From Longilinea sp964536805 (GTDB taxonomy: Bacteria; Chloroflexota; Anaerolineae; Anaerolineales; Anaerolineaceae), in contig CAZHYQ010000004.1 of assembly GCA_964536805.1 (NCBI GenBank), forward strand, positions 1-64,000: 64,000 bases of DNA. Reading direction: 5' to 3'. The position numbers and the translations under genes are program-made. Of the stretch, positions 16,932 to 25,294 are shown one piece after another. Position 1 is the stretch's first letter. The number at the start of each line of letters is the position of its first letter. The notes beneath the pieces are model-generated. The model saw only the letters and a program-made list of their open reading frames with translations, was not told where the DNA came from and did no database searches.

Positions 16932-17627
16932 TCAGTTTGTGTCTTCTTCGAGCAGATCCTTGATTTTGCGTTTGAGATCCTCAAAAACAGCCGGAATCGG
17001 ACGAGTGGCATCAATGACTACAAAGCCGTATTCTTCGGCCATTAAATCAAACTGCTCAATCAGGTGTGATTGGTAGACGCAGAAACTATCATACAAATCA
17101 TCTGCGTAATGCACGTCCATGCCGGATTCCCAATAATTGAACCCGCGGCCGTGAACCATGCGTTTAACTAGGGTTGGGATATCTGCGCGTAAATAAAATA
17201 CGATATCCGGCTTGAGAGCAATTCCGTATATTTTCCGCGCCCAAACGGGATCGGCGCCGCGGACGATATCGCGCACAATCAACGAATAAAAATAGCGGTC
17301 GGACAGCACATGAAAACCGGCCCGCAGTGCGGGGATAATCTGGTTTTCCAGGCGGTCGGCGAAATCGGTGGCATAAAACAGGCTCATGGTCTGGCGCCCC
17401 AGGGTATGGCCTGATTTGGCGGCGTCCAGGCCCGGTTGCGTTAACGTGGAGCGGCGCAGGCCGGTATCGGATACGGCATAGCCTTCAGACTCAAGCCAGG
17501 TACGCAGCATATTAATCTGGGTGGAACGGCCAACGCCATCTGAACCTTCAAGTACGATAAATTTGCCGTACAATTCACCACTTGGGCGGTAAGGAAAGCC
17601 TGCGCCGTAATATTCCTGGGGTGTCAT
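16932..17627 (-). CDS. Thymidylate-kinase-like protein 1 with Arg in the Walker A motif
   Basis: 231 residues. The P-loop is GSDGVGRST (28-36), so the near-invariant Lys is Arg34 (codon CGT, three changes from AAA/AAG-type codons). The second half keeps YATDFADRLENQIIPAL and DRY, but the dTMP-contact AYQG motif of true thymidylate kinases is replaced by IVRDIVRG. This suggests an altered or lost nucleotide kinase function or a regulatory partner role. It overlaps the start of its paralogue by 4 nt (17624-17627), so the two are translated in tandem, possibly as a heteromer. The 'dTMP kinase' label should be treated with care. Confidence 0.82.
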   Translation of the reverse strand: MTPQEYYGAGFPYRPSGELYGKFIVLEGSDGVGRSTQINMLRTWLESEGYAVSDTGLRRSTLTQPGLDAAKSGHTLGRQTMSLFYATDFADRLENQIIPALRAGFHVLSDRYFYSLIVRDIVRGADPVWARKIYGIALKPDIVFYLRADIPTLVKRMVHGRGFNYWESGMDVHYADDLYDSFCVYQSHLIEQFDLMAEEYGFVVIDATRPIPAVFEDLKRKIKDLLEEDTN

Positions 17628-18361
17628 TGGGCTGCCTCCACATTCTCTACGGCCATGGCCGCCTTGCGCCTTCTGCGGGGAGCCACCATGGGTTGGTCAA
17701 GTCCTTCCCAACCTTGCAATGTCTTCTTCACAATCTGGCGGACGTATTTTTGTTGCTTTTGAACGGGCGATGTCCCATCGATCACCGTCAGGCCAAATTC
17801 ATCCACCATGGAATCATATTCACTGATGATGCGTTGCTGGAAAAGGCGGAAACTGGTTACTTTGTTATCCGAAAGGCCTAGATCCATGCCGGCTTCGTAA
17901 TATTTTAAATTGGCGCGGCCGGAAAGGATGCGTTCCACCGCGATATCCACCGGCACCCTGAAGTAGAGAGCCAGATCAGGCATGGGCGCAAATGAATACA
18001 GGTTGCGGACCCAATCCCGGTCGACCCCGCGGGCGACATCGCGTGCAAACGCGGTAAACGCATAGCGGTCAGCCAAGACGATCACGCCAGCCTTGAGCAT
18101 GGGCAGAATGTGATTTTCCCACCGGTCGGAGAAATCAGTTGCTTGCAGCAGGCTGAAGGTTGTTGGGGTAAACATTTTTTCCGATTTACCCAGTTTGGTG
18201 GTGCTTTTCACCAACTCAGACGAATTCCATTCGCTGAAATAAACCTGTTTTCCCTGGTTCTGAAGCCATTTATTCAGCAGATCAATCTGTGTCGACTTGC
18301 CGCTGCCATCGATGCCTTCGACGACAATCAGCTTTCCTTTGTACTGGTTAGGCAATAACAT
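17624..18361 (-). CDS. Thymidylate-kinase-like protein 2 with intact Walker A
   Basis: 245 residues. The Walker A is canonical, GIDGSGKST (16-24, Lys22). It shares ATDFSDRWENHILPML and ADRY with paralogue 1, but again lacks AYQG (FARDVARG instead). The C-terminus carries a basic patch, PRRRRKAAM, then an acidic end. True dTMP kinases are about 205-215 residues, so this one is long. The ATG at 18361 is preferred over an upstream GTG because AAGGG lies 8 nt before it. It is first in the tmk2-tmk1-CHAD-HD operon. The substrate is unknown; the context suggests a phosphate-related nucleotide kinase. Confidence 0.85.
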   Translation of the reverse strand: MLLPNQYKGKLIVVEGIDGSGKSTQIDLLNKWLQNQGKQVYFSEWNSSELVKSTTKLGKSEKMFTPTTFSLLQATDFSDRWENHILPMLKAGVIVLADRYAFTAFARDVARGVDRDWVRNLYSFAPMPDLALYFRVPVDIAVERILSGRANLKYYEAGMDLGLSDNKVTSFRLFQQRIISEYDSMVDEFGLTVIDGTSPVQKQQKYVRQIVKKTLQGWEGLDQPMVAPRRRRKAAMAVENVEAAQ

Positions 18362-18399
18362 GACAGCCACCCTTTGAAACTGGTTAAAAAGTTGAAATA

Positions 18400-18428
18400 A
18401 TTATAGCACCTGGTATCCAAATAGTAAA
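18400..18428 (-). promoter_or_regulatory. Promoter of the kinase-like/CHAD/HD operon
   Basis: On the minus strand TTTACT (plus 18423-18428) and TATAAT (18400-18405) are 17 nt apart, with TG one base before the -10 (TGCTATAAT), an extended -10. It lies between the phoU terminator and the ATG at 18361. Confidence 0.7.
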
Positions 18429-18449
18429 AATTTAGGATTACTGGAATGC

Positions 18450-18485
18450 CAATAAAGAAAAAGCCTGCCTTTTTCAGGCAGGCTT
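18450..18485 (-). terminator. Rho-independent terminator of the pst-phoU operon
   Basis: A 9-bp perfect stem, AAGCCTGCC / GGCAGGCTT (18461-18469 with 18477-18485), has a 7-nt loop. On the minus strand it is followed by TTTCTTTATT. It lies just past the phoU stop at 18503. Confidence 0.9.
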
Positions 18486-18502
18486 GTTGGATCGATGAAG
18501 AA

Positions 18503-19180
18503 CTATTCCGAATCCTCTTCGTCGGAGGATTCCAACTCAAGCAAATCACCGGTGGCGATGAAAACAGTGCGCTCGCAAATGTTGGTGACACGGTCGGCCA
18601 TGCGTTCGAGATTATGCGCAACCCACATCAGGAGATTGTACTGATCGATGGTGGCTGGATTGGCAATCATTGACTCTACCAGGCCGTGATAAATTTGATT
18701 ATAGAGGGCGTCTACCGCTTCGTCATCAGCAGGGATGGCTGAGGCCTCATTTGGATCCTCGTTGACAAAGGCGCCCAAACCGCGGTGCAGCATATCGATT
18801 GCCAGGTTGGCCATGTGCTCAATATCGCGAATTGGAATATTGATATCGGCATCCTTCAAACGGATGGTCACTTTGGCAATTCCCTTGGCATAATCGCCCA
18901 TGCGTTCCAGTTCAGTGATGATTTCCAGCATGGCTGCCAGCAGGCGCAAATCATGCGCCATGGGCTGTTGCGTGGCAATCAGAATCAGGATCGCGTTTTC
19001 GATGGCGAAGCGTTTATCGTTGATGAACTGGTCATTTTCGTAAATAGTGGCTGCGGCTTTAACATCGCGCTGATGCAGGGTATTTATCGCGCTCAACATG
19101 GCCTGTTCAACCATGCTGCCAAGCAGCAATACTTCATCAAGGAGATGGTGAATCTGTCGCGTTAATGTATCGCGGGGCAT
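18503..19180 (-). CDS. phoU: PhoU phosphate signalling regulator
   Basis: 225 residues, all-helical, two PhoU repeats with the metal-binding E/DxxxD pattern seen as ELERMGDYAKGIAK in the first half and NLERMADRVTNICE in the second. PhoU links the Pst transporter to the PhoR kinase and represses the Pho response when phosphate is plentiful. GAGAGGA precedes the ATG. It is the last gene of pstSCAB-phoU. The acidic C-terminus (ELESSDEEDSE) is an extra tail. Confidence 0.97.
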   Translation of the reverse strand: MPRDTLTRQIHHLLDEVLLLGSMVEQAMLSAINTLHQRDVKAAATIYENDQFINDKRFAIENAILILIATQQPMAHDLRLLAAMLEIITELERMGDYAKGIAKVTIRLKDADINIPIRDIEHMANLAIDMLHRGLGAFVNEDPNEASAIPADDEAVDALYNQIYHGLVESMIANPATIDQYNLLMWVAHNLERMADRVTNICERTVFIATGDLLELESSDEEDSE

Positions 19181-19204
19181 ATCATTCCTCTCTTGCTGCC
19201 TGGT

Positions 19205-19993
19205 TTAGCCAAAGCGGCCGGTGATGTAATCTTCAGTTCGTTTGTCATGCGGCCGGGTGAAAATCTGACTTGTTTCGCCATATTCTACCATCAAACCAGC
19301 GCGGTCTTCATCCATTGTAAAAAATGCTGTTGAGTCGGACGCGCGAGCTGCCTGCTGCATGTTGTGGGTGACAATAATGATCGTATACTTTTGCGAAAGT
19401 TCGCGCATCAGATCCTCGATCTTGAGCGTCGCAATCGGGTCCAATGCCGAACAAGGTTCATCCATAAGAATGATTTCAGGTTTTACGGCCAGCGCCCTAG
19501 CAATGCACAAGCGCTGTTGTTGTCCGCCGGATAATGCAAGGGCGCTTTTCTTCAGGTCGTTTTTGACCTCATCCCACAGGGCGGCAGATTGCAGGGTATT
19601 TTCCACCAGGTCATCCATGTTTCCCTTATATCCGTTGATGCGGGCTCCCCAGGCAATGTTTTCATAGATGCTCTTCGGGAATGGGTTTGGTTTTTGAAAA
19701 ACCATGCCGATCATCTGGCGCACCTGTACAGGATCTACATCAGGCGAATAGATATCCTGTCCGTGATAAAGAATCTTGCCATCGATATGACTGCCCTGGA
19801 TAAAATCGTTCATGCGGTTGAATGCCCGCAGAACGGTGCTTTTACCGCAACCGGAGGGTCCAATAATGGCGGTGATTTTGTAGCGTTCGATATTCAGGTG
19901 AACGTTTTTGACAGCCCGGAAAGAACTGTAATAGATCGAAAGATCCTGCGCCTGGATGATAATGTTGTTTTCTGGGTTTGTCTGAGAAGTCAT
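19205..19993 (-). CDS. pstB: Phosphate ABC transporter ATP-binding protein PstB
   Basis: 262 residues. Walker A GPSGCGKST (45-53), Q-loop MVFQKPNPFPKSIYENIAWG, signature LSGGQQQR, Walker B IILMDEP and H-loop VTHNM are all present. The pattern FQKPNPFP with the D/NxxxGCGKST context is typical of PstB. The start at 19993 overlaps the pstA stop by 4 nt (ATGA), so the longer upstream open frame is rejected. It powers high-affinity phosphate import with PstA and PstC. Confidence 0.97.
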   Translation of the reverse strand: MTSQTNPENNIIIQAQDLSIYYSSFRAVKNVHLNIERYKITAIIGPSGCGKSTVLRAFNRMNDFIQGSHIDGKILYHGQDIYSPDVDPVQVRQMIGMVFQKPNPFPKSIYENIAWGARINGYKGNMDDLVENTLQSAALWDEVKNDLKKSALALSGGQQQRLCIARALAVKPEIILMDEPCSALDPIATLKIEDLMRELSQKYTIIIVTHNMQQAARASDSTAFFTMDEDRAGLMVEYGETSQIFTRPHDKRTEDYITGRFG

Positions 19994-21237
19994 ACGAGCC
20001 GCCTGCTGAATCGATTGCGAAGGAGAATTGCTGTTGCGTTGAGGGATAATAACGTAATCATGAGGATCAGGATGGCTGCCGCTGCAATATTGCGGTAAAC
20101 CTCCTGTGGCCGGGTAGTCCAATTATAAATCTGAATAGGCAAAGCGGTGAATTTTGAGAATGGTCCGGTGGGATCGCTGGTGATAAATGTTGCCGCGCCG
20201 ACGATAATCAGTGGAGCCGTTTCACCTATGGCACGGGATATCGCCAGAATCGTGCCGGTCAGGATGCCAGGCAGGGCATAGGGCAAAACATGATTCCAGA
20301 TGGTTTGCCATTTGGTTCCGCCCAGGCCGTAACTGGCCTGCCGCAATGAGTTTGGAACGGCACGGATAGCTTCCTGCGAGTTGATGATCAGAACTGGCAG
20401 GATCAGAAGCGCCATTGTCAGACCGGCGGATAAAATGGTCCGGCCGTTTGCATCTTCATTGCCAAAGAACGCCCCGCTGGTCAACGGTGCCAGCGTGCGC
20501 ACAAAGATCGCCAGGCCGAGAATGCCATAGACGATCGACGGTACGCCCGCCAGATTGTCGATGTTTGTTTGAATGATGCGGTTATACCATTTATTCTTAT
20601 CCGCATATTCTTCCAGGTAAATTGCAGATCCAACACCGATCGGAAATGCTATCACCACGGTGATCAGGATTAGATAAAGCGAGCCCAACAGGGCTGTCCG
20701 CACGCCAGCCTGAAGCGGATTCCCCGATAGTGGATCAATGAGAAAACTGCCGTTAATCCAGGCGCGAAACTCAAGTTTTCCTTGCGGATATTTATTTAAA
20801 ACTTCTGTACGAATGCGGCTGTTATCGAATATCCACTGGCTCATGGAGTAGCTGGCCAGCGCCTTCGGTTCAACCACGTTTTCATAAACTAAATTTAACA
20901 GGTCTTCGTGGCTGCGTTTGGTCAAAGTATTCGCGCGGTCGAGGGTGCGAAAGCGATTCTTGCTCAGATTGGTTTCGAGAATATTGACAAGGTCCGCAGA
21001 GGACAATTCTGCCAACGGCTTGCTGGCTAATGTGGTTGGATCTATCTTGTATTCGATAACCACATAGCTGAAGCTCTTGTCGAGTACAGTCAGTAACAAT
21101 GCAACCAGGGCAATCAGGCCGATGATTGTTGAACCCAGAAAAAGAATTTGCCAGATTTTACCCGAGCGATGGCGTCGAGATAAAGTAGCTTTGCGTTGGC
21201 TGTGTTCATAACTCTCGCCAAAAGGATTGATATTCAT
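19990..21237 (-). CDS. pstA: Phosphate ABC transporter permease PstA with large N-terminal insertion
   Basis: 415 residues, well above E. coli PstA (about 296). TM1 lies at about 30-52; then about 120 residues (55-175) form a hydrophilic extracytoplasmic domain before the standard permease core starts with RTALLGSLYLILITVVIAFPIG. The EAA loop is seen as ALPNSLRQASYGLGGTKWQT. The insertion resembles the DUF3333-type N-terminal extension known in some PstA proteins. The start overlaps the pstC stop by 4 nt. Confidence 0.93.
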   Translation of the reverse strand: MNINPFGESYEHSQRKATLSRRHRSGKIWQILFLGSTIIGLIALVALLLTVLDKSFSYVVIEYKIDPTTLASKPLAELSSADLVNILETNLSKNRFRTLDRANTLTKRSHEDLLNLVYENVVEPKALASYSMSQWIFDNSRIRTEVLNKYPQGKLEFRAWINGSFLIDPLSGNPLQAGVRTALLGSLYLILITVVIAFPIGVGSAIYLEEYADKNKWYNRIIQTNIDNLAGVPSIVYGILGLAIFVRTLAPLTSGAFFGNEDANGRTILSAGLTMALLILPVLIINSQEAIRAVPNSLRQASYGLGGTKWQTIWNHVLPYALPGILTGTILAISRAIGETAPLIIVGAATFITSDPTGPFSKFTALPIQIYNWTTRPQEVYRNIAAAAILILMITLLSLNATAILLRNRFSRRLV

Positions 21238-22193
21238 TCATATACCTCGCGGTATTTAGCTACCAGACGCCGGCTGACGATATTTAAGAAGAGCGTGATT
21301 GAAAACAACAGCAAACCAATGGCAAAGATGCTGTTGTAGTCAGGGGTATCATAAGCCACGTCACCGCCGCTGATGCGGGCGATGTACCCGGTCATGGTTT
21401 CGGCACCTTTCAAGGGATTGAACGTAAAAGCCGGACCTGAGCCGGCGGCGACTGCCACAATCATGGTTTCGCCAATGGCGCGGGATATACCAATAATGAA
21501 AGCAGCAATGATGCCGGAGAGTGCGGCAGGTAGGATGATTTTAATGGCTGTTTCAAACCGCGTTGCCCCCAAACCATAAGCAGCTTCCCGCAGTGAACGA
21601 GGTACTGCGCTGAGTGCATCCTCGCTCATTGAACTGACCAGCGGCAGGATCATGATTCCCATGACCAGACCGGCAGACAATGTATTGTAAATTTGCACAT
21701 TGTTTTCACCGAGAATTCCGCGCAAAAGCGGCGTCATAAAGTTCAAAGCAAAATACCCATAAACCACCGTCGGAACGCCAGCCAGGATCTCCAAAATCGG
21801 TTTGAGAATGCTGCGGGCTTTGGCGGAGGCGTATTCGCTGAGGTAAATTGCCGCCGCCAGGCCTAATGGAAGGGCGATCAACATGGCAAAGGTGGTGGTC
21901 ATCAGCGTTGAATTTACCAGCGGTAAAACCCCGAATTTGCCAATGGACGGCTGCCAGGTGGTGGTTGTAAAGAAATTAATGATATTGACGCCAGAGCTTT
22001 TAAAGAACAGCAGCGATTCCTTGCCCAGTTCAAAAACAATCCCCAAAGTTGTCAATATGGAAATTGTTCCACAGAGGAAAAGAAAGCTCTGGATTGCTTT
22101 TTCGCCATACCTGGGTTGTTTCTTCAACAAAGTCCGGGTATCCTGGGTTAGCTGGTTGGTCTTAATTCTTTGTGAAAATTCCATACTTGCCAT
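21234..22193 (-). CDS. pstC: Phosphate ABC transporter permease PstC
   Basis: 319 residues with six predicted membrane helices. The core begins with LPLVNSTLMTTTFAMLIALPLGLAAAIYLSEYA, and the EAA loop is AVPRSLREAAYGLGATRFE. It forms the channel with PstA. AGGA lies 6 nt before the ATG. A hairpin separates it from pstS, which could limit its level relative to the binding protein. Confidence 0.95.
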   Translation of the reverse strand: MASMEFSQRIKTNQLTQDTRTLLKKQPRYGEKAIQSFLFLCGTISILTTLGIVFELGKESLLFFKSSGVNIINFFTTTTWQPSIGKFGVLPLVNSTLMTTTFAMLIALPLGLAAAIYLSEYASAKARSILKPILEILAGVPTVVYGYFALNFMTPLLRGILGENNVQIYNTLSAGLVMGIMILPLVSSMSEDALSAVPRSLREAAYGLGATRFETAIKIILPAALSGIIAAFIIGISRAIGETMIVAVAAGSGPAFTFNPLKGAETMTGYIARISGGDVAYDTPDYNSIFAIGLLLFSITLFLNIVSRRLVAKYREVYE

Positions 22194-22220
22194 TGAAATT
22201 CCTAAGGTTCGAGCGTGATG

Positions 22221-22251
22221 AAGGCTGGCCCCCGGTGAGAAGGCCAGCCTT
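22221..22251 (-). other. Inverted repeat between pstS and pstC
   Basis: A perfect 10-bp stem, AAGGCTGGCC / GGCCAGCCTT (22221-22230 with 22242-22251), has an 11-nt loop. There is no T tract on the minus strand, so it is more likely an mRNA-stabilising or partial attenuator structure that leaves pstS in excess over the permease genes. Confidence 0.6.
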
Positions 22252-22274
22252 TTCCCGTTTTATCGAATGAGATC

Positions 22275-23363
22275 TTATTTCATCGTGTCAAGCCAGATCT
22301 GCTTGGCGGCATTCAAGGCCTCTTCACTGGCCGGGAAGTAACCCACATTGGTGATAACGTCATCGACATTGGTGAGGAAGTAATTGATGAAGGCAGCTAC
22401 CTGCGGTTTTGCCTTCATAATGTTGGCATCGGAGTAGATGAACAAGGGCCGGGATAGCGGGTAAGCACCGCTTTCCGCGGTATCAAAGTCGGGGGTAACA
22501 CCGCCCAATGACAGCGCGGTTAATTTATCGGATTGCTCGTTGTAGTAGGCAAAGCCGAAGTAACCGATGGCATAAGGACTGCCTTCCACGCCTTGAACCA
22601 GAACATTGTCATCTTCAGAAGTCTGCAGGTTTTTGGCTTCAAGGGCTAGTTTTTTGGCATCATCCAAAGCAGCGAGCTTGAGCGGTTTTTGGATGGCGAA
22701 TTCGTTGAAGAAATCGAAGGTGCCTGAGTCGGTGCCTGGAGTGAAGCGCAGGATGGCTTCAGCCGGCCAGGAGGGATCGACATCGGACCATTTCTCAGCG
22801 GTGGTGAAAATGGCAGCCAATTGGTCAAGGGTCACATTGGTAAGGAAGGTATTACTCTTGCTGACCACCACCGCAATGGCATCGGTGCCCACGCGGAACT
22901 CAATCGGTGTCCGGGCGGGGCTAAGTGCAGCGCAATTAGTCTTTTCGCTGTCTTTTATGGCACGGCTGGCGTTGGAAATATCCGTCTCGCCGGTCTTGCA
23001 GAAGCGTTCAAAACCGCCTCCGCTGCCCACACTGGCCAGGTTCACATTACCGCCAAAACCGTCCTTTTTGAAATTGTCTGAGATCACTTCAGCCAGCGGA
23101 TAGACGGTGGAAGACCCTGCGGCATTGATATCGCCGCTCAGGGTGGATGGATCCACTTCCGGAAGCTGAATTGCCGTACTCGCTGCAGGAGCGCTGGTGC
23201 TTTCTGGCGCTTTTGTGGCTTCCACAGGGGCTGAGGTTGGATTGGACACCGCAGCGGTTGGGGCAGTGGTGGCCGCCGGGCTTTGGGTAGCGGCAGTTGA
23301 ACAGGCCGCCAATATCAGGCTGAGTACAGTCACTACGATCAATAACGAAAATGAACGACGCAT
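22275..23363 (-). CDS. pstS: Phosphate-binding lipoprotein PstS
   Basis: 362 residues. A type II signal peptide ends in LILAACS (lipobox LAAC), followed by an Ala/Thr/Pro linker, then the phosphate-binding fold: INAAGSSTVYPLAEVI, SVGSGGGFERFCKTGETDISNASRAIK and FTPGTDSGTFDFFNEF, which carry the Ser/Thr/Arg/Asp phosphate ligands. The start at 23363 is preferred because AGGAGA lies 8 nt upstream, inside a spurious longer start at 23381. It is the first gene of pstSCAB-phoU. Confidence 0.96.
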   Translation of the reverse strand: MRRSFSLLIVVTVLSLILAACSTAATQSPAATTAPTAAVSNPTSAPVEATKAPESTSAPAASTAIQLPEVDPSTLSGDINAAGSSTVYPLAEVISDNFKKDGFGGNVNLASVGSGGGFERFCKTGETDISNASRAIKDSEKTNCAALSPARTPIEFRVGTDAIAVVVSKSNTFLTNVTLDQLAAIFTTAEKWSDVDPSWPAEAILRFTPGTDSGTFDFFNEFAIQKPLKLAALDDAKKLALEAKNLQTSEDDNVLVQGVEGSPYAIGYFGFAYYNEQSDKLTALSLGGVTPDFDTAESGAYPLSRPLFIYSDANIMKAKPQVAAFINYFLTNVDDVITNVGYFPASEEALNAAKQIWLDTMK

Positions 23364-23408
23364 TGCTATTTTTCTCCTCATTTTTGAGTTGTTCTCTTCT
23401 ACCTTTTC

Positions 23409-23463
23409 AATATAACCAGCCAGGGTTAATGGACGAAAAAGAATTTGTTAACAGTTGGTGAAC
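23409..23463 (-). promoter_or_regulatory. pstS promoter with PHO-box-like 11-bp direct repeats
   Basis: On the minus strand GTTCACC (plus 23457-23463) and GTTAACA (23446-23452) begin 11 nt apart. A further ATTAACC falls in the same 11-nt register two units downstream. This matches the GTTCACC-type PhoP/PhoB repeat described in Streptomyces. TATATT (23409-23414) is a good -10 box, and no TTGACA-like -35 is seen, as expected for an activator-dependent promoter. Confidence 0.6.
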
Positions 23464-23483
23464 AGCAGGATAATGATTGGCGG

Positions 23484-23518
23484 AAAAAAAGAGCATGAAA
23501 CAATTAAGTTTCATGCTC
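23484..23518 (-). terminator. Rho-independent terminator of phoBR
   Basis: A perfect 11-bp stem, GAGCATGAAAC / GTTTCATGCTC (23491-23501 with 23508-23518), has a 6-nt loop and is followed on the minus strand by seven T. It lies 19 nt past the phoR stop and insulates pstS from phoBR transcription. Confidence 0.95.
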
Positions 23519-23537
23519 CTGGGAATTTCAGGTACCG

Positions 23538-25292
23538 CTATTGGACGATGGGTATTGAAATGTAGAACGTACTGCCTTGGCCGGGTTCGCTTTCTGCCCA
23601 GATCCGGCCTCCGTGAGATTCCACCAGGTGCCGGGCAATCGAAAGACCCAAACCAGTTCCGCCACCGGACCTGGCCCGGTCTGCTTTGTAAAAACGCTCA
23701 AAAATGCGCTGCAAGTCTTCTTCGGCGATTCCGACACCGGTGTCTGAAATGGCAATAATGACATCGCTTTCCTGTAACCAGCCGCGGATTTGGATGGAAC
23801 CGCCTGGTTTGGTGAATTTAATGGCATTGTGGATCAGATTAACCAAAACCTGTTCCATCCGGCTGGCGTCAACATTTACCTGGGGAAGATCCTCGGGACA
23901 ATCCACACTCAACGTCAATCCGGACCGTTCCGCCTGGATGCGCATTCTCTCCGCCGCGGGTTGGATTAATTCTCTGGGCGATATAAAAGCCCGTTCCAGC
24001 GGCACCCGGCCAGATTCGATTTTGGACAGTTCCAATAATTCCTGAACCAGTTGCGTTAAATTGTCGATCTCGACGGACATGCGTCCCAGGAAACGTCTGG
24101 CAGCAGGCGGGTCGTCGAGCGCGCTCTCCTGGACAGTTTCCGTTAGGGCTTTTAACGAGGCCAGCGGAGTGCGCAATTCATGCGAAACATTGCTGATGAA
24201 ATCGCGGCGCACCGTTTCCAACCGTCGCATGCGCGTATAATCCTGCAGGACCAATAACGTCCGGCCGGCTTCGTCGTTTTCAAGCGGGGTGGTGATGGCT
24301 TGCAGAACCAACCGGTTGGGCGTTTCCAGTGCCACCATTTGTTGTTCGCCTGTTGCACGCGTCTTTTGCCACAATTCGACCACCGTATGGTGCCGGATAA
24401 CTTCTGCAAGCGACTTCCCAAGCGATTCGCTGGCGCTAATGCCAAAAATGCGTTCAGCGGCCGGGTTCATCAATTCGACCAATCCGGCTGCATCAATAAT
24501 CAAAATGGCATCTGTCATGGTGGAAAGGACGGCAGATAATTTGCTGCGTTCTGTACTTAATTCTTTAATCTGGGTGCTGATTTGACTTCCCATGCGGTTA
24601 AATGCGTTGGAAAGCCTGCCGATTTCGTCGAGGCGCCTCCCCGGGATTGATTCGACATACTTACCAGATTCGAGGCGGGTCACTGCTTCTGTCAACGAAC
24701 GCAATGGCTGAATGGTCTGATAGGTGATGCCGAACGCAAGCAAAACTACCAACAAGGCGGTTATCCCCGCAGTTGCAAAAATGATCCTGCGAAATGAGTT
24801 CGTGCGGTTTTCAATCGAGGCGAGCGAGACAGCCATGCGAGCAACGCCGATTACTTTCCCATCCTGGTGGATTGGCGTAGCGGTATATAGTTCACGGGAA
24901 CGCAACGTGTCACTGTAACGAATCCGGCTGGTTTCCTGGTCGGACATGGCCCCTTGAATTTCAGGACGGTCAAGGTGATTCTCAAGAATGGCGGGGTCCC
25001 TTTCTGAATCCGCGATAACGATTCCATCCGGCCGAATCACTGTCAGGCGCGATCCCAACATTGCCGATGTTTCTGAATTCAGGTCGGATAGACCTGGATA
25101 GGGCTCGCCGTGCGCAAGAATTGGGGAGAGCTGGTTGGCATATAGCCGGGTGGACGCAAGTTGGTTGGATGTGAGCTGGTCGATGTAAGTGTTTTCCATG
25201 TAATCTGAGAGGAATGCTCCCAGTGCGGCCAGAATCACGATGACCAGGATCAAATAGGGTACGGCAATTCGATAAACAAATGAATCTCGCAT
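23538..25292 (-). CDS. phoR: Phosphate-regulon sensor histidine kinase PhoR
   Basis: 584 residues: TM1 at about 11-30, an extracytoplasmic sensor segment to about 163, TM2, HAMP (LRSLTEAVTRLESGKY), a PAS domain (AILIIDAAGLVELMNPAAERIFG), HisKA with VSHELRTPL (phospho-acceptor His371), and HATPase with N-box VLVNLIHNAIKFT and G boxes DTGVGIAEEDL and GGGTGLGLSI. It begins 2 nt after the phoB stop and lies next to the pst operon, which supports PhoR rather than another sensor. It phosphorylates PhoB under phosphate limitation. Confidence 0.92.
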   Translation of the reverse strand: MRDSFVYRIAVPYLILVIVILAALGAFLSDYMENTYIDQLTSNQLASTRLYANQLSPILAHGEPYPGLSDLNSETSAMLGSRLTVIRPDGIVIADSERDPAILENHLDRPEIQGAMSDQETSRIRYSDTLRSRELYTATPIHQDGKVIGVARMAVSLASIENRTNSFRRIIFATAGITALLVVLLAFGITYQTIQPLRSLTEAVTRLESGKYVESIPGRRLDEIGRLSNAFNRMGSQISTQIKELSTERSKLSAVLSTMTDAILIIDAAGLVELMNPAAERIFGISASESLGKSLAEVIRHHTVVELWQKTRATGEQQMVALETPNRLVLQAITTPLENDEAGRTLLVLQDYTRMRRLETVRRDFISNVSHELRTPLASLKALTETVQESALDDPPAARRFLGRMSVEIDNLTQLVQELLELSKIESGRVPLERAFISPRELIQPAAERMRIQAERSGLTLSVDCPEDLPQVNVDASRMEQVLVNLIHNAIKFTKPGGSIQIRGWLQESDVIIAISDTGVGIAEEDLQRIFERFYKADRARSGGGTGLGLSIARHLVESHGGRIWAESEPGQGSTFYISIPIVQ

Positions 25293-25294
25293 GG

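Noticed and set aside
19994..20122. Longer pstB start
   Set aside because: Extends 43 codons into pstA with no family similarity; the ATGA overlap start at 19993 fits.
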